Source of the DNA: Aristolochia californica
Taxonomy: Eukaryota; Streptophyta; Magnoliopsida; Piperales; Aristolochiaceae
Length of the DNA: 64,000 nucleotides
Direction of reading: 5' to 3'
Assembly: GCA_029961685.1 (NCBI GenBank)
Contig: JARWKL010000002.1
Location: forward strand, 19,684,908 to 19,748,907
The notes under the pieces are model-generated. The model saw nothing but the letters and a program-made list of their open reading frames with translations, had not been told where the DNA came from and ran no database searches. Of the stretch, positions 40,201 through 51,892 are shown one piece after another (position 1 is the stretch's first letter; each line of letters begins with the position of its first letter). The position numbers were made by a program, and so were the translations under genes.

Positions 40201-42503
40201 ATTCCACAAATGTATCTATGATTTTTAAGGATTGTAAACTCTTTTAGTTTTTCATATATTGGGTTTTGCAATCATCAGAAGAGTGGTGGGGGGCTACGCA
40301 ATTTTAACTGAGTGTTGACTCCGAAACCATAAGTCATTTCTGACAAAAATTATAGTCATTACTCATCATTAATCTATCAAATCATTTATGATGATGATCT
40401 ATGATTGTTAGGTCCGATTTTTGTAAAATAGGCAAAAAGTTGGTTGTTTGGGTCTCGTAAATATCCCACTGTAGGTTAACTTGAGAATTTAATTTTTTCT
40501 ACTCCTTGAAATTTTTGGATCATTAGGTCATTTGCATCTTCAACATGTTTCTGGCATGCCTATCCACCACATTCGAAACACGTTAGCGTCAACTAGAAAT
40601 TTCTTGGTTATAAAATTCCACCAAGCTATTAGGGGTTGTACTGGTGGAATTACTCAAACAAGGATAACAAAACTTTGGTGTTCATTTTTAGTGCGTGAAA
40701 TAATTTTCTTCACTTACATTTAATATAGTTTTCTAATGTCTTTGCATTCATAAACACTAAAATTTTCTTTACGAGAAAAACGGAAGAGTGAAAACTCAAG
40801 TTTCGATTTGAAAAAAATTGAACTTCCAAAATGCAAATGCACAAATCCTGAGAGATAATTCCAAAAAATATCTGTGATTTTTAAGGATTGTAAACTCTTT
40901 TAGTTGTTTATATATTGTGTTTTGCAATCATCGGAAGAGGCATTTTTCACAAAGTGTTGACTCCTAATCCATAAGTCATTTCTATCAAAAATTATAGCCA
41001 TTACACATAATTAATCAATCAAATCATTTACGATGATCTATAATTGTTTGGTCCGCTTTTTTGTAAAATAGGCAAAAAGTGGGTTGTTTGGCTCTGGTAA
41101 ATATCCCACCGCACATAAACATGTGAATTTAATTTATTCTACTCGAAATTTTAGGATCATAAGGTCGTTTGCATCTTCAACATGTTTCTGGCATGCATAT
41201 CCACCACATTTAAAACATGTTAGGATCAATTAGAATCTCTTTCTTATCAAATTCCACCAAGCTATTAGGGGTTGTACTAGTGGAATTTTCCAAACATGGA
41301 TACAAAACTTTGGTGCTCATTTTTATTGTGTGAAATAATTTTCTTCACTTCAATTTATTATAGTTTTCAAATTTGTTTGCATACATAAACTCTAAAATTG
41401 TCATTTTGTTGTGATCTATTTGCATTATCTTTTTCTTTACGAGAAAAAATGGTGATTGAAAACTCATGTTTGGATTTGAAAATAAATTGAACACCAAAAA
41501 TGCACAAATGCTGAGAAAGATAATTCCACAAACGTATCTATGATTTTTAAGGATTGTAAACTCTTTTAGTTTTTCATATATTGGGTTTTGCAATCATCAA
41601 AAGAGTGGTGCGGGGCTACGCAATTTTAACTGAGTGTTGACTCTGAAACCATAAGTCATTTCTGACAAAAATTATAGTCATTACTCATCATTAATCTATC
41701 AAATCATTTATGATGATGATCAATGATTGTTAGGTCCGCTTTTTGTAAAATAGGCAAAAAGTTGGTTGTTTGGGTCTCGTAAATATCCCACTGTAGGTTA
41801 ACTTGAGAATTTAATTTTTTCTACTCCTTGAAATTTTTGGATCATTAGGTCATTTGCCTCTTCAACATGTTTCTGGCATGCCTATCCACCACATTTGAAA
41901 CACGTTAGCGTCAACTAGAAATTTCTTTGTTATAAAATTCCACGAAGCTATTAGGGGTTGTACTAGTGGAATTACTCAAGCAAGGATAACAAAACTTTGG
42001 TGTTCATTTTTAGTGCGTGAAATAATTTTCTTCACTTACATTTAATATAGTTTTCTAATGTCTTTGCATTCATAAACACTAAAATTTTCTTTACGAGAAA
42101 AATGGGAGAGTGAAAACTCAAGTTTCGATTTGAAAAAAATTTAACTTCCAAAGTGCAAATGCACAAATGCTGAGAGAGATAATTCCAAAAAATGTCTGTG
42201 ATTTTTAAGGATTGTAAACTCTTTTAGTTGTTTATATATTGTGTTTTTCAATCATCGGAAGAGGCATTTTTCACAAAGTGTTGACTCCCAATCCATAAGT
42301 CATTTCTATCAAAAATTATAGCCATTACACATCATTAATCAATCAAATCATTTACGATGATCTATGATTTTTAGGTATGCTTTTTATAAAATAGGCAAAA
42401 AGTGGGTTGTTTGGCTCTAGTAAATAGCTCATCGCACGTAAACTTGTGAATTTAATTTATTCTACTCCTTGAAATTTTAGGATCATAAGGTCATTTGCAT
42501 CTT
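37214..42503 (+). repeat. Higher-order repeat: ~1.32 kb B-A dimer, four copies
   Basis: Four consecutive dimers span 37214-38532, 38533-39854, 39855-41177 and 41178-42503 (1319, 1322, 1323 and 1326 bp). Each consists of a B half of about 685 bp (starts 37214, 38533, 39855, 41178) and an unusually short A half of 635-641 bp (starts 37898, 39219, 40541, 41863). Copies 2-4 are nearly identical, sharing gagtggtg with a G-rich run, ggctacgcaattttaactg, tgacaaaaattatagtcatt and a three-base expansion atgatgatgatc. Copy 1 lacks the expansion and has tagctgttactcatc instead, so it is the more diverged edge copy. The A half lacks about 35 bp found in other A monomers and has cctgagagataattcc in three of four copies. 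This is the most homogeneous region of the window. Confidence 0.92.
37898..38532 (+). repeat. Short A-half monomer with a characteristic 35-bp loss
   Basis: In this copy (and those at 39219, 40541 and 41863) the text cactaaaattttctttacgag replaces the usual ctaaaattttcattttg to tttttgtttacgag, losing about 35 bp. The termini share tttc, so the deletion probably arose once between short direct repeats, before the dimer was amplified. It is a clean diagnostic of the dimer family. Confidence 0.88.
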
Positions 42504-43182
42504 CAACATGTTTCTGGCATGCATATCCACCACATTTAAAACATGTTAGGATCAATTAGAATCTCTTTCTTATCAAATTCCATAGAGCTATTAGGGGTAC
42601 TAGTGGAATTTCCCAAACATGGATAAAAAAACTTTGGTGTTCATTTTTACTGTGTGAAATAATTTTCTTCACTTCAATTTACTATAGTTTTCAAATTTGT
42701 TTGCATACATAAACTCTAAAATTTTCACTTTTTTGTGATCTATTTGCCTTATCTTTTTGTTTACGAGAAAAGAGGGAGAGTGAAAACTCAGGTTTGGATT
42801 TGAAAAAAAATTAAACACCCAAAATGCACAAATGCTGAGAGAGATAATTCCACAGACATATTTGTGATTTTTAAGGATTTTAAACTCTTTTATTTTCCAT
42901 ATATTGGGTTTTGCAATCATCAGAAGAGGTGTGGGGGGTGAGGCATTTTTAGCTGATTGTTGACTCCCAAACCATAAGTCATTTTTAAAAAAAAATTGAA
43001 CCGTTACACATCATTAATTGATCAAGACATTTACGATGGTCTATTATTGTTAGGTCCGCTTTTTGTAAAATAGGCATAAAGGGGGTTGTTTGGCTCTAGT
43101 AAATACCCCATCGTACGTTAGCTTGAGAATTAAAATTTTTCTACTCCTTGAAATTTTTGGATCATTAGGTCATTTGCATCTT

Positions 43183-43858
43183 CAACATGTTTCCAGCAAG
43201 CATATCCACCACATTTAAAACATGTTAGGATGAACTAGAAATCTCATTCTTATAAAATTCCACCAAGCTATTAGGGGTTGTACTATTGGAATTTCCCAAA
43301 CATGGATAAAAAAACTTTGGTGTTCATTTTGAGTGTGTGAAATAATTTTCTTCACTTTCATTTATTATAGTTTTCTAATTTTTTTGTATAAATAAACTCT
43401 AAAATTTTCATTTTGTTGTGATCTGTTTGACTTATCTTTTTGTTTACAAGAAAAATGGGAGAGTGGAAACTCAAGTTTGGATTTGAAAAAAAATTGAACT
43501 TCCAAATTGCACAAATGGTGAGAGAGATATTTCCATAAACGTATCTGTGATATTTAATGACTGTAAACTCTTTTAGTTTTTCATATATTGGGTTTTGCAA
43601 TCATCGGAAGAGGGGTGGAGGGCGACGCATTTTTAACTGAGTGTTGACTCCCAAACCATAAGTAATTTTTAACAAAAATTATAACCTTTGCACATCATTA
43701 ATTGATCAAAACATTTATGATGATCTATGATTGTTAGGTCCGCCTTTTGTAAAATAGGCAAAAACTGGGTTGTGGTAAATATCCGACTGCACGTTAACTT
43801 GAGAATTTAATTTTTTCCACTCCTTGAAGTTATTGGATCATTAGGTCATTCTCATCTT
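43183..43858 (+). repeat. Mosaic monomer: A head, B tail
   Basis: The head is A (gaactagaaatctc, catggataa, ttttctaatttttttg, gaacttccaaa). At ccaaattgcacaaatgg it switches to B, continuing ccataaacgtatctg, agtttttcat and gaagaggggtggagggcgac. The switch is localised to a few bases near 43503-43510, because the A-specific insertion ggaaatg is missing. Confidence 0.75.
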
Positions 43859-44333
43859 TAACATGTTTCTGGCATGCATATCCACCACATTTAAAAAATG
43901 TTAGGATCAACTAGAAATCTCTTTCTTATAAAATTCAACTAAGCTATTAGGGGTTGTACTACTGGAATTTACCAAACATGGATAACAAAACTTTAGTGTT
44001 CTTTTTGAGTGCGTGAAATAATTTTCTTCCCTTACATTTATTATAGTTTTCTAATTTTTTGCTTACATAAACTCTAAAATTTTCATTTTGTTGTGATCTA
44101 TTTGGTTTATCTTTATGTTTATGAGAAAAATAGGAGAGTGAAAACTAGAGCTTGGACTTGAAAAAAATTTGAACTTCCAAAATGGAAATCCACAAATGCT
44201 GAGAGAGATGATTCCAAAAAATGTCTGTGATTTTTATGGATTATAAATTCTTTTAGTTGTTTATATTTTGGGTTTTGCAATCATCGGAAGAGGCATTTCT
44301 AACTGAGTGTTGACTCCCTAACCATAAGTCATT

Positions 44334-44348
44334 TCTAAAAAAAATATG
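44334..44348 (+). other. ~38-bp deletion near the same site
   Basis: The text catttctaaaaaaaatatgat passes directly into gatgatctataattg, missing the ttacacatcattaatcgatc part. The breakpoints differ slightly from those at 9500 and 12491. Monomer length is 637 bp. Confidence 0.8.
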
Positions 44349-44495
44349 ATGATCTATAATTGTTAGGTCCGCTTTTTGTAAAATAGGCAAAAAGTGGGTT
44401 GTTTGGCTCTGGTAAATATCCCCCTGCATGTTAACTTGAGAATTTAATTTTTTCTACTGCTTGAAATTTTTGGATCATTAGGACATTTGCATCTT

Positions 44496-45170
44496 CAACA
44501 TGTTTCTGGCATGCATATCCACCACATTTAATACATGTTAGGATCAACTAGAAATCTCTTTCTTATAAAACTCCTCCAAGCTATTAGGGGTTGTAGTAGT
44601 GGAATTTCCCAAACATGGATAACAAAACTTTGGTGTTCATATTGAGTGCATGAAATAATTTTCTTCACTTACATTTATTATATTTTTCTAATTTTTTTGC
44701 ATAGATAGATTCTAATATTTTCATTTTGTTGTGATCAATTTTCCTTATCATTTTGTTTACGAGAAAAATGGGAGAGAGAAAACTCAAGTTTGGATTTGAA
44801 AAAAAATTGAACTTCTAAAATGGTAATGCACAAATGCTGAGAGAGATAATTTCAAAAAATTTCTGTGATTTTTAAAGATTGTAAACTCTTTTAGTTGTTT
44901 ATATATTGGCTTTTGCAATCATCGGAAGAAGCATTTTTCACTGAGTGTTGACTCCCAAACCAAAAGTCATTTCTAACAAAAATTATAGCCATTACACATC
45001 ACTAATCGATCAAAACATTTATGATGATCTATGATTCTTAAGTCCTCTTTTGGTAAAATAGTGAAAGAGTGGGTTGTTTGGCTCTGGTAAATATCCCACA
45101 ACACGTTAACTTGAGAATTTAATTTTTTCTACATCTTGAAATTTTTGGATCTTTAGGTCTTTTGCATCTT
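44496..45170 (+). repeat. Mosaic monomer: A1 body, B2-like tail
   Basis: The body has the A1 marker ctaaaatggtaatgcac. The tail has cctcttttggtaaaatagtg, ctacatcttgaaa and ggatctttagg, features of the B2 tails near 47760-47860 and 53790-53890. It is followed by an A2 monomer, as a B2 monomer would be. The expected B2 monomer between them is missing, consistent with one unequal exchange inside the tail. Confidence 0.6.
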
Positions 45171-48100
45171 CAACATGTTTCTGGCATGCATATCCACCAC
45201 ATTTAAAACATGTTACGGTGAACTGGAAATCTCATTCTTATAAAATTCCACGAAGCTATTAGGGGTTGTACTAGTGGAATTTCCCAAAAATGGATAACAA
45301 AACTTTGGTGTTCATTTTGAGTGCGTGAAATAATTTTCTTCACTTATATTTATTATAGTTTTCTAATTTTATTGCATACATAGACTCTAATATTTTCATT
45401 TTGTTGTGATATATTTGTCTTATCTTTTTGTTTACGAGAAAAATTGGAGAGAGAAAACTCAAGTTTGGATTTGAAAAAAAATTGAACTTCCAAAATGGAA
45501 ATGCACAAATGCTGAGAGAGATAAGTCCAAAAAATGTCTGTGATTTTTAAGGATTGTAAACTCTTTTAGTTGTTTATATATTGGGTTTTGCAATCATCGA
45601 AAGAGGCATTTTTCACTGAGTGTTGACTCCCAAACCATAACTCCTTCCGAACAAAAATTATAGCCGTTTCACATTATTAATCGATCAAAATATTTATGAT
45701 GATCTATGATTGTTAGGTCCTCATTTTGTAAAATATGCAAAAAGCGGGTTGTTTGGCTTTGGCAAATATCCCACTGCACGTTAACTTGAGAATTTAATTT
45801 TTCTACTCGAAATTTTTGGAGCATTAGGTCATTTGCATCTTTAATATGTTTCTGGCATGCATTTCCACCACTTTTAAAACATGTTAGGATCAATTAGAAT
45901 CTCTTTCTTATAAAATTTCACCAAGCTATTACGGGTTGTACTAGTGGAATTTCCAAAACATGGATAACAAAATTTTGGTGTTCCTTTTTAGTGCGTGAAA
46001 TAATTTTCTTCACTGACATTCATTTATTGTTTTCTAATTTTTTTGCATACATAAAATTTAAAATGTTCATTTTGTTGTGATCAATTTGCCATATCTTTTT
46101 GTTTACAAGAAAAAAGGGAGAGTGAAACTCAGGTTTGGATTTGAAAAATAATTGAACACCCAAAATGCACAAATGCTGAGGGAGATAATTCTACAAACGT
46201 TTATGTGATTTTTAAGGATTTTAAACTCTTTTAGTTTTTCATATATTCAGTTTTACAATAATCGGAAGAGGGGTGGGGGTAAGGCATTTTTAACTGAGTG
46301 TTGACGCCCAAACCGTAAGCCATTTTTAACAAAAAATATAATCGTTACACATCATTAATCGATCAAAAAATTTACGATGATCTATGATTGTTAGGTCCTC
46401 TTTTTGTCAAATAGGCAAAAAGTGGGTTGTTTGGCTGTGGTAAAAATCCCATTGCAAGTTAACTTGAGAAATTAATTTTTTTTTACTCCTTCAAATATTT
46501 GGATCATTAGGTCATTTGCATCTTCTACATGTTTCTAGCATGGATATCCATTGCATTTAAAACATGTTTGGATCAACTAGAAATCTTTTTCTTATAAAAT
46601 TCCACCAAGCTATTAGGGGTTGTACTTGTCGAATTTCCCAAACATGGATAACAAAACATTGGTGTACATTTTGACTGCTTGAAATAATTTTCTTCACTTA
46701 CATTTATTAACGTTTTCTAATTTTTTTGCATACATCGACTCTAATATTTCCATTTTGTTGTGATCGATTTTCCTTATCTTTTGGTTTACGAGAAAAATGG
46801 GAGAGAGAAAACTTAAGTTTGGATTTGAAAAAAAATTGAACTTCTAAAATGGTAATGCAAAAATGCTGAGAGAAATAATTCCAAAAAATTTCTGTGATTT
46901 TGAAGGATTGTAAACTCTTATAGTTGTTTATATATTGGGTTTTTCAATCATCGGAAGAGGCATTTTTCACTGTGTTGACTCCCAAAATATGAGTCTTTTC
47001 TAACAAAAATTATAGCTGTTACACATCACTAATCGATCAAAACATTTACGATGATCTATGATTTTTAGGTCCACTTTTTGTAAAATAGGCAAAAAGTGGG
47101 TTGCTTGGCTCTAGTAAATATCCCACCGCACGTTAACTTGAGAATTTAATTTTTTGTACTCCTTGAAATTTTTGTATCATTAGATCATTTGCATCTTCAA
47201 CATGTTTCTGGCATGCATATCCACCATATTTAAAACATGTTAGGATCAATTTGAATCTCTTTCTTATTAAATTCCACCAAGCTACTAGAGGTTGTACTAG
47301 TGGAATTTCCCAAACATGGATCAAAAAACATTGGTGTTCATTTTTAGTGCATGAAATAATTTTCCACACTTACTTTTATTTGTAGTTATATAATTTTTTT
47401 CCATACATAAACTCTAAAATTTTCATTTTTTGTGATCTATTTGCCTTATCTTTTTGTTTACGAGAAAAAAGGGAGAGTGAAAACACAGGTTTGGATTTGA
47501 AAAAAAATTGAACACCCAAAATGCACAAATGCTGAGAGAGATAATTCCACAAATGTATCTGTGATTTTGAAGGATTGTAAACTCTTTTAGTTTTTCATAT
47601 TTTGGGTTTTGCAATCATCGGAGGAGGAGTGGGGGGCGAGGCATTTTTAACTGAGTGTTGACTCCCAAACTATAAGTCCTTTTTAACAAATATTATAACC
47701 GTTACACATCATTAATCAATAAAAAAATTTATGATAATCTATGATTGTTACGTCCGCTTTGGTAAAATAAAAAGTGGGTTGTTTGGCTCTGGTAAATATC
47801 CCACAGCATGTAACTTGAGAATTTAATTTTTTCTACATCTTGAAATTTTTGGGTCTATAGTTCTTTTGCATCTTCAACATCTTTCTGGCATGCATATCCA
47901 CCACATTTAAAACATGTTAGGATGAACTGGAAATCTCATTCTTATAAAATTCCACAAAGCTATTACGGGTTGTACTAGTGGAATTTCCTGAACATGGATA
48001 ACAAAACTTTGGTGTTCATTTTGAGTGCGTGAAATAATGTTCTTCACTTAAATTTTTTATAGTTTTCTAATTTTATTGCATACATAGACTCTAATATTTT

Positions 48101-48548
48101 CATTTTGTTGTGATCTATTTGTCTTATCTTTTTGTTTACGAGAAAAATTGGTGAGAGAAAACTCGAGTTAGGCTTTGAAAAAAAATTGAACTTCCAAAAT
48201 GGAAACACACAACTGCTGAGAGAGATAATCCCAAAAAATGTCTATGATTTTTAAGGATTGTAAACTCTTTTAGTTGTTTATATATTGGGTTTTGCAATCG
48301 TCGAAAGAGGCATTTTTCACTGAGTGTTGACTCCCAAACTATAAGTCATTTGTAACAAAATTATAGCCATTACACATCACTAATCGATCAAAACATTTAC
48401 GATGATCTATGATTGTTAGGACCAATTTTTGTAAAATAGGCAAAAAGTGGGTTGTTTGGCTCTGGTAAATATCCCACAGCACGTTAACTTGAGAATATAA
48501 TTTTTTCTACACCATGAAATTTTTGGATCATTAGGTCATTTCATTCTT

Positions 48549-49230
48549 CAACATGTTTCTGGCATGTATCCACCACATTGAAGACATGTTAGGATCAATT
48601 AGAATCTCTTTCATATAAAATTCCACCAAGCAATTACGGGTTGTACTAGTGGAATTTCCAAAACATGGATAACAAAACTTTGGTGTTCATTTTCAGTGCG
48701 TGAAATAATTTTTTTCACTTTCATTCATTTATTGTTTTCTAGTTGTTTTGCTTATATAAACTCTAAAATTTTCATTTTGTTGTGATCTATTTGCCGTATC
48801 TTTTTGTTTACGAGAAAAAAGGGAGAATGAAAACACAAGTTTGGATTTTAAAAAATATTGAACACCCAAAATGCACAAATGTTGAGAGAGATAATTCCAC
48901 AAAAGTATCTGCGATTTTTAAGGATTGTAAACTCTTTTAGTTTTTCATATATTGGGTTTTGCAATCATTGGAAGAGGGGTGCGGGGCTAGGCATTTTTAA
49001 CTGAGTGTTGAATCCCAAACCATAAGTCATTTTTAACAAAAATTATAACCATTACACATCATTAATCGATCAAAACATTTACGATGATCAATGATTGATA
49101 GGTCCGCTTTTGGTAAAATAGTGAAAAAGTGGGTTGTTTGGCTCTTGTAAATATCCCACAGCAAGTTAACTTAAGAATTTAATTTTTTCTACACCTTGAA
49201 ATTTTTGCATCTTTAGGTCATTTGAATCTT
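48549..49230 (+). repeat. Mosaic monomer: B1 head, B2 tail
   Basis: The head has B1 markers (caattacgggttg, tttcattcatttattg, gccgtatc). From gaaaacacaagtttgg onward it matches B2, and its tail (gattgataggtccgctttt, aaaatagtgaaaaag) nearly repeats the B2 tail at about 53775-53815. It is followed by A2, as expected after a B2 tail. Confidence 0.65.
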
Positions 49231-49775
49231 CAACATGTTTTTGGCATGCATATCGACCACATTTAAAACATGTTAGGATGAACTAGAAATCTCATTCTTA
49301 TAAAATTCCACGAAGCTATTAGGGGTTGTACTACTGGAATTTCCCAAATATGAATAACAAAACTTTTGTGTTCATTTTGTGTGCATGAAATAATTTTCTT
49401 CACTTACATTTAATATAGTTTTCTAATTTTTTTTGCATACATTGACTCTAATATTTTCATTTTGTTGTGATCTATTTGCCTTAACTTTTTGTTTACGAGA
49501 AAAATTGGAGAGAGAAAACTCAAGTTTGGGTTTGAAAAAAAATTGAACTTCCTAAATGGAAATGCGCAAATGCGGAGAGAGATAATTTCAATTAATGTCT
49601 TTGATTTTTAAGGGCTGTAAACTCTTTTAGTTGTATATATATTGGGTTTTGCAATCATAGAAAGAGGCATTTTTCACTGAGTGTTGACTCCCAAACCATA
49701 AGTCATTTCTAACAAAAATTATAGCGATTTCACATCATTAATCAATCAAAACATTTACGATGATCTATGATTGTT

Positions 49776-49792
49776 AGGTCACGCAGGCTGTT
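49776..49792 (+). other. Short deletion in A2 monomer
   Basis: The text ttgttaggtcacgcaggctg lacks the cgctttttgtaaaataggc part (roughly 25 bp). The related A2 monomer at 53915 retains that part and reads caaaaaacgcagtctgtttgg near 54481. The shared cgcag(g/t)ctgtttgg shows both derive from one ancestor before this deletion. Confidence 0.82.
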
Positions 49793-50317
49793 TGGCTCTG
49801 GAAAATATCCCACTGCATGTTAAGTTGAGAATTTAATTTTTTCTACTCCTTGAAATTTTTGGATCATTAGGTCATTTGCATCTTCAACATGTTTCTGGCA
49901 TGCATATCCACCACATTTAATACATGTTAGGATCAATTAGAATCTCTTTCTTATAAAATTCTACCAAGCTATTACGGGTTGTACTAGTGGAATTTGCCAA
50001 ACATGGATAACAAAAATTTGGTGTTCACTTTTAGTGCATAAAATAATTTTCTTCACTTACATTCATTTATTATTTTCTAATTTTTTTGCCTACATAAACT
50101 CTAAAATTTTTATTTTGTTGCGATCTATTTGGCGTATCTTTTTGTTTACGAGTAAAAAGGAGAGTGAAAACTCAGGTTTGGATTTGAAAAATAATTGAAC
50201 ACCCAAATTGCACAAATGCTGAGAGAGATAATTCCACAAACGTATCTATGATCTTTAACGATTGTAAACTCTTTTAGTTTTTCATATATTTGGTTTTGCA
50301 ATCATCGGAAGAGGGGT

Positions 50318-50349
<32 letters not shown>
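50318..50349 (+). repeat. Poly-G run (32 G)
   Basis: Thirty-two Gs after gaagaggggt in the B1-type monomer starting at 49885. Its closest relatives in the same domain (45842, 54591) have only five or six Gs at this position, so this expansion is recent and private to one copy. Read on the minus strand it gives a run of proline codons, which is not evidence of a protein. Confidence 0.9.
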
Positions 50350-50350
<1 letters not shown>

Positions 50351-50924
50351 GAGGCATTTTTAACTGAGTGTTGACTCCCAAACCACAAGCCATTTTTAAC
50401 AAAAATTATCATTAATCGACCAAAACATTTACGATGATCTATGATAGTTAGGTCCTCTTTTTGTAAAATAGGCAAAAAGTGGGTTGTTTGGCACTGGTAA
50501 AAATCCCATTGCACGTTAACTTGAGAATTTAATTTTTTCTATTCCTTCAAATATTTGGATCATTAAGTCATTTGCATCTTCTACGTGTTTCTTGCATGCA
50601 TATCCACCACATTTAAAACATGTTAGGATCAACTAGAAATCTCTTTCTTATAAAATTCCACCAAGCAATTAGGGGTTGTACTAGTGGAATTTCCCAAACA
50701 TGGATAACAAAACTTTGGTGTTCATTTTGACTGCGTGAAATATTTTTCTTCACTAACATTTATTATAGTTTTCTAATTTTTTTGCATACATAGACTCTAA
50801 TATTTTCATTTTGTTGTGATCTATTTGCCTTATCTTTTTTTTTACGAGAAAAATGGAAGAGAGAAAACTCTTGTTTGGATTTGAAAAAAAATTTAACTTC
50901 CAAAATGGTATTGCACAAATGCTA

Positions 50925-50945
50925 AGAGAAATAAATTGTTTATAT
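50925..50945 (+). other. ~50-bp deletion in A1 monomer
   Basis: The text gctaagagaaataaattgttt skips the ccaaaaaatttctgtg to actcttttag part. Its sister at 51893 keeps most of this region but is also altered there (ggattgtaagttgtttat), so the pair shares an unstable spot. Confidence 0.82.
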
Positions 50946-51210
50946 ATTGGGTTTTGCAGTCATCGGAAGGGGCATTTTCACTGAATGTTGATTCCCAAAC
51001 TATAAGTCATTTGTAACAAAAATTATAGCCGTTACACATCACTAATCGATCAAAATATTTACGATGATCTATGATTGTTAGGTCCGCTTTTTGTAAAATA
51101 GGCAAAAAGTGGGTTCTTGCGCACTGGTAAATATCCCACCGCACGTTAACTTGAGAATTTAATTTTTTCTACTCCTTGAAATTTTTGGATCATTAGGTCA
51201 TTTGCGTCTT

Positions 51211-51892
51211 CAACATGTTTTTGGCATGCATATCCACCACATTTAAAACAATTTAGGATCAATTAGAATCTTTTTCTTATAAAATTTTACCAAGCTATTA
51301 GGGATTGTACTAGTGGAATTTCCAAAACATGGATCACAAAACATTGGTGTTGAGTTTTAGTGCATGAAATAATTTTCTACTTACATTTATTTATAGTTTT
51401 CAAAAAAATTTTCATTTATAAACTCTAAAATTTTCATTTTGTAGTTATCTATTTGCCGTATCTTTTTGTTTACGAGAAAAAAGGGAGAGTGAAAACATAT
51501 GTTTGGATTTGAAAAATAATGCAACACCCAAAATACACAAATGCTGAGAGAGATCATTCCACAAACGTATCTATGATTTTTAAGGATTGTAAACTCTTTT
51601 AGTTTTTCATATATTCGGTTTTCCAATCATCGGGAAGAGGGGTGGGGGTAAGGCATTTTTAACTGAGTGTTGACTCCCAAACCATAAGCCTTTTTTAACA
51701 ATAATTATAGCCGTTGCACATCATTAAACGATCAAAATACTTACGATGATTTATGATTGTTAGGTCCTCTTTTTGTAAAATAGGCAAAAAGTGGGTTGTT
51801 TGGCTCTGGTAAAAATCCCATTGCACGTTAACTTGAGAATTTAATTTTTTCAACTCCTTGAAATTTTTGGATCATTAGGTCATTTGCATCTT
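51211..51892 (+). repeat. Mosaic monomer: B2 head, B1 tail
   Basis: The head has B2 features (ggatcacaaaacattggtg, attttctacttac, gaaaacatatg). The tail resembles B1 (atattcggtttt, gtgggggtaaggc, ataagcc, taggtcctctttttg), as at 46240-46410. It is followed by an A1 monomer, as expected after a B1 tail. It is the reciprocal arrangement of the mosaic at 48549. Confidence 0.65.

Larger units (their letters stand above)
42504..44495 (+). repeat. Array block 6: divergent monomers between two higher-order domains
   Basis: Three monomers start at 42504 (B), 43183 (mosaic) and 43859 (A, with a deletion near 44340). The one at 42504 keeps the first-half variants of the flanking dimer (cttcaatttactatag, caaatttgtttgc) but has an ordinary B second half (ggtgtggggggtgagg, ttgaaccg). 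It therefore marks the edge of the 37-42.5 kb amplification, with a transition inside one monomer. Confidence 0.8.

Noticed and set aside
37214..42503. Assembly duplication as the explanation of the near-identical dimers
   Set aside because: Copies differ by scattered substitutions and small indels (dimer lengths 1319, 1322, 1323, 1326), which an assembly error would not create. Copy number could still be misjudged and needs read support.
50302..50514. Minus-strand frame ending in a proline run as a proline-rich protein
   Set aside because: The prolines come from the 32-base G run, which is a variable homopolymer absent from sister monomers.
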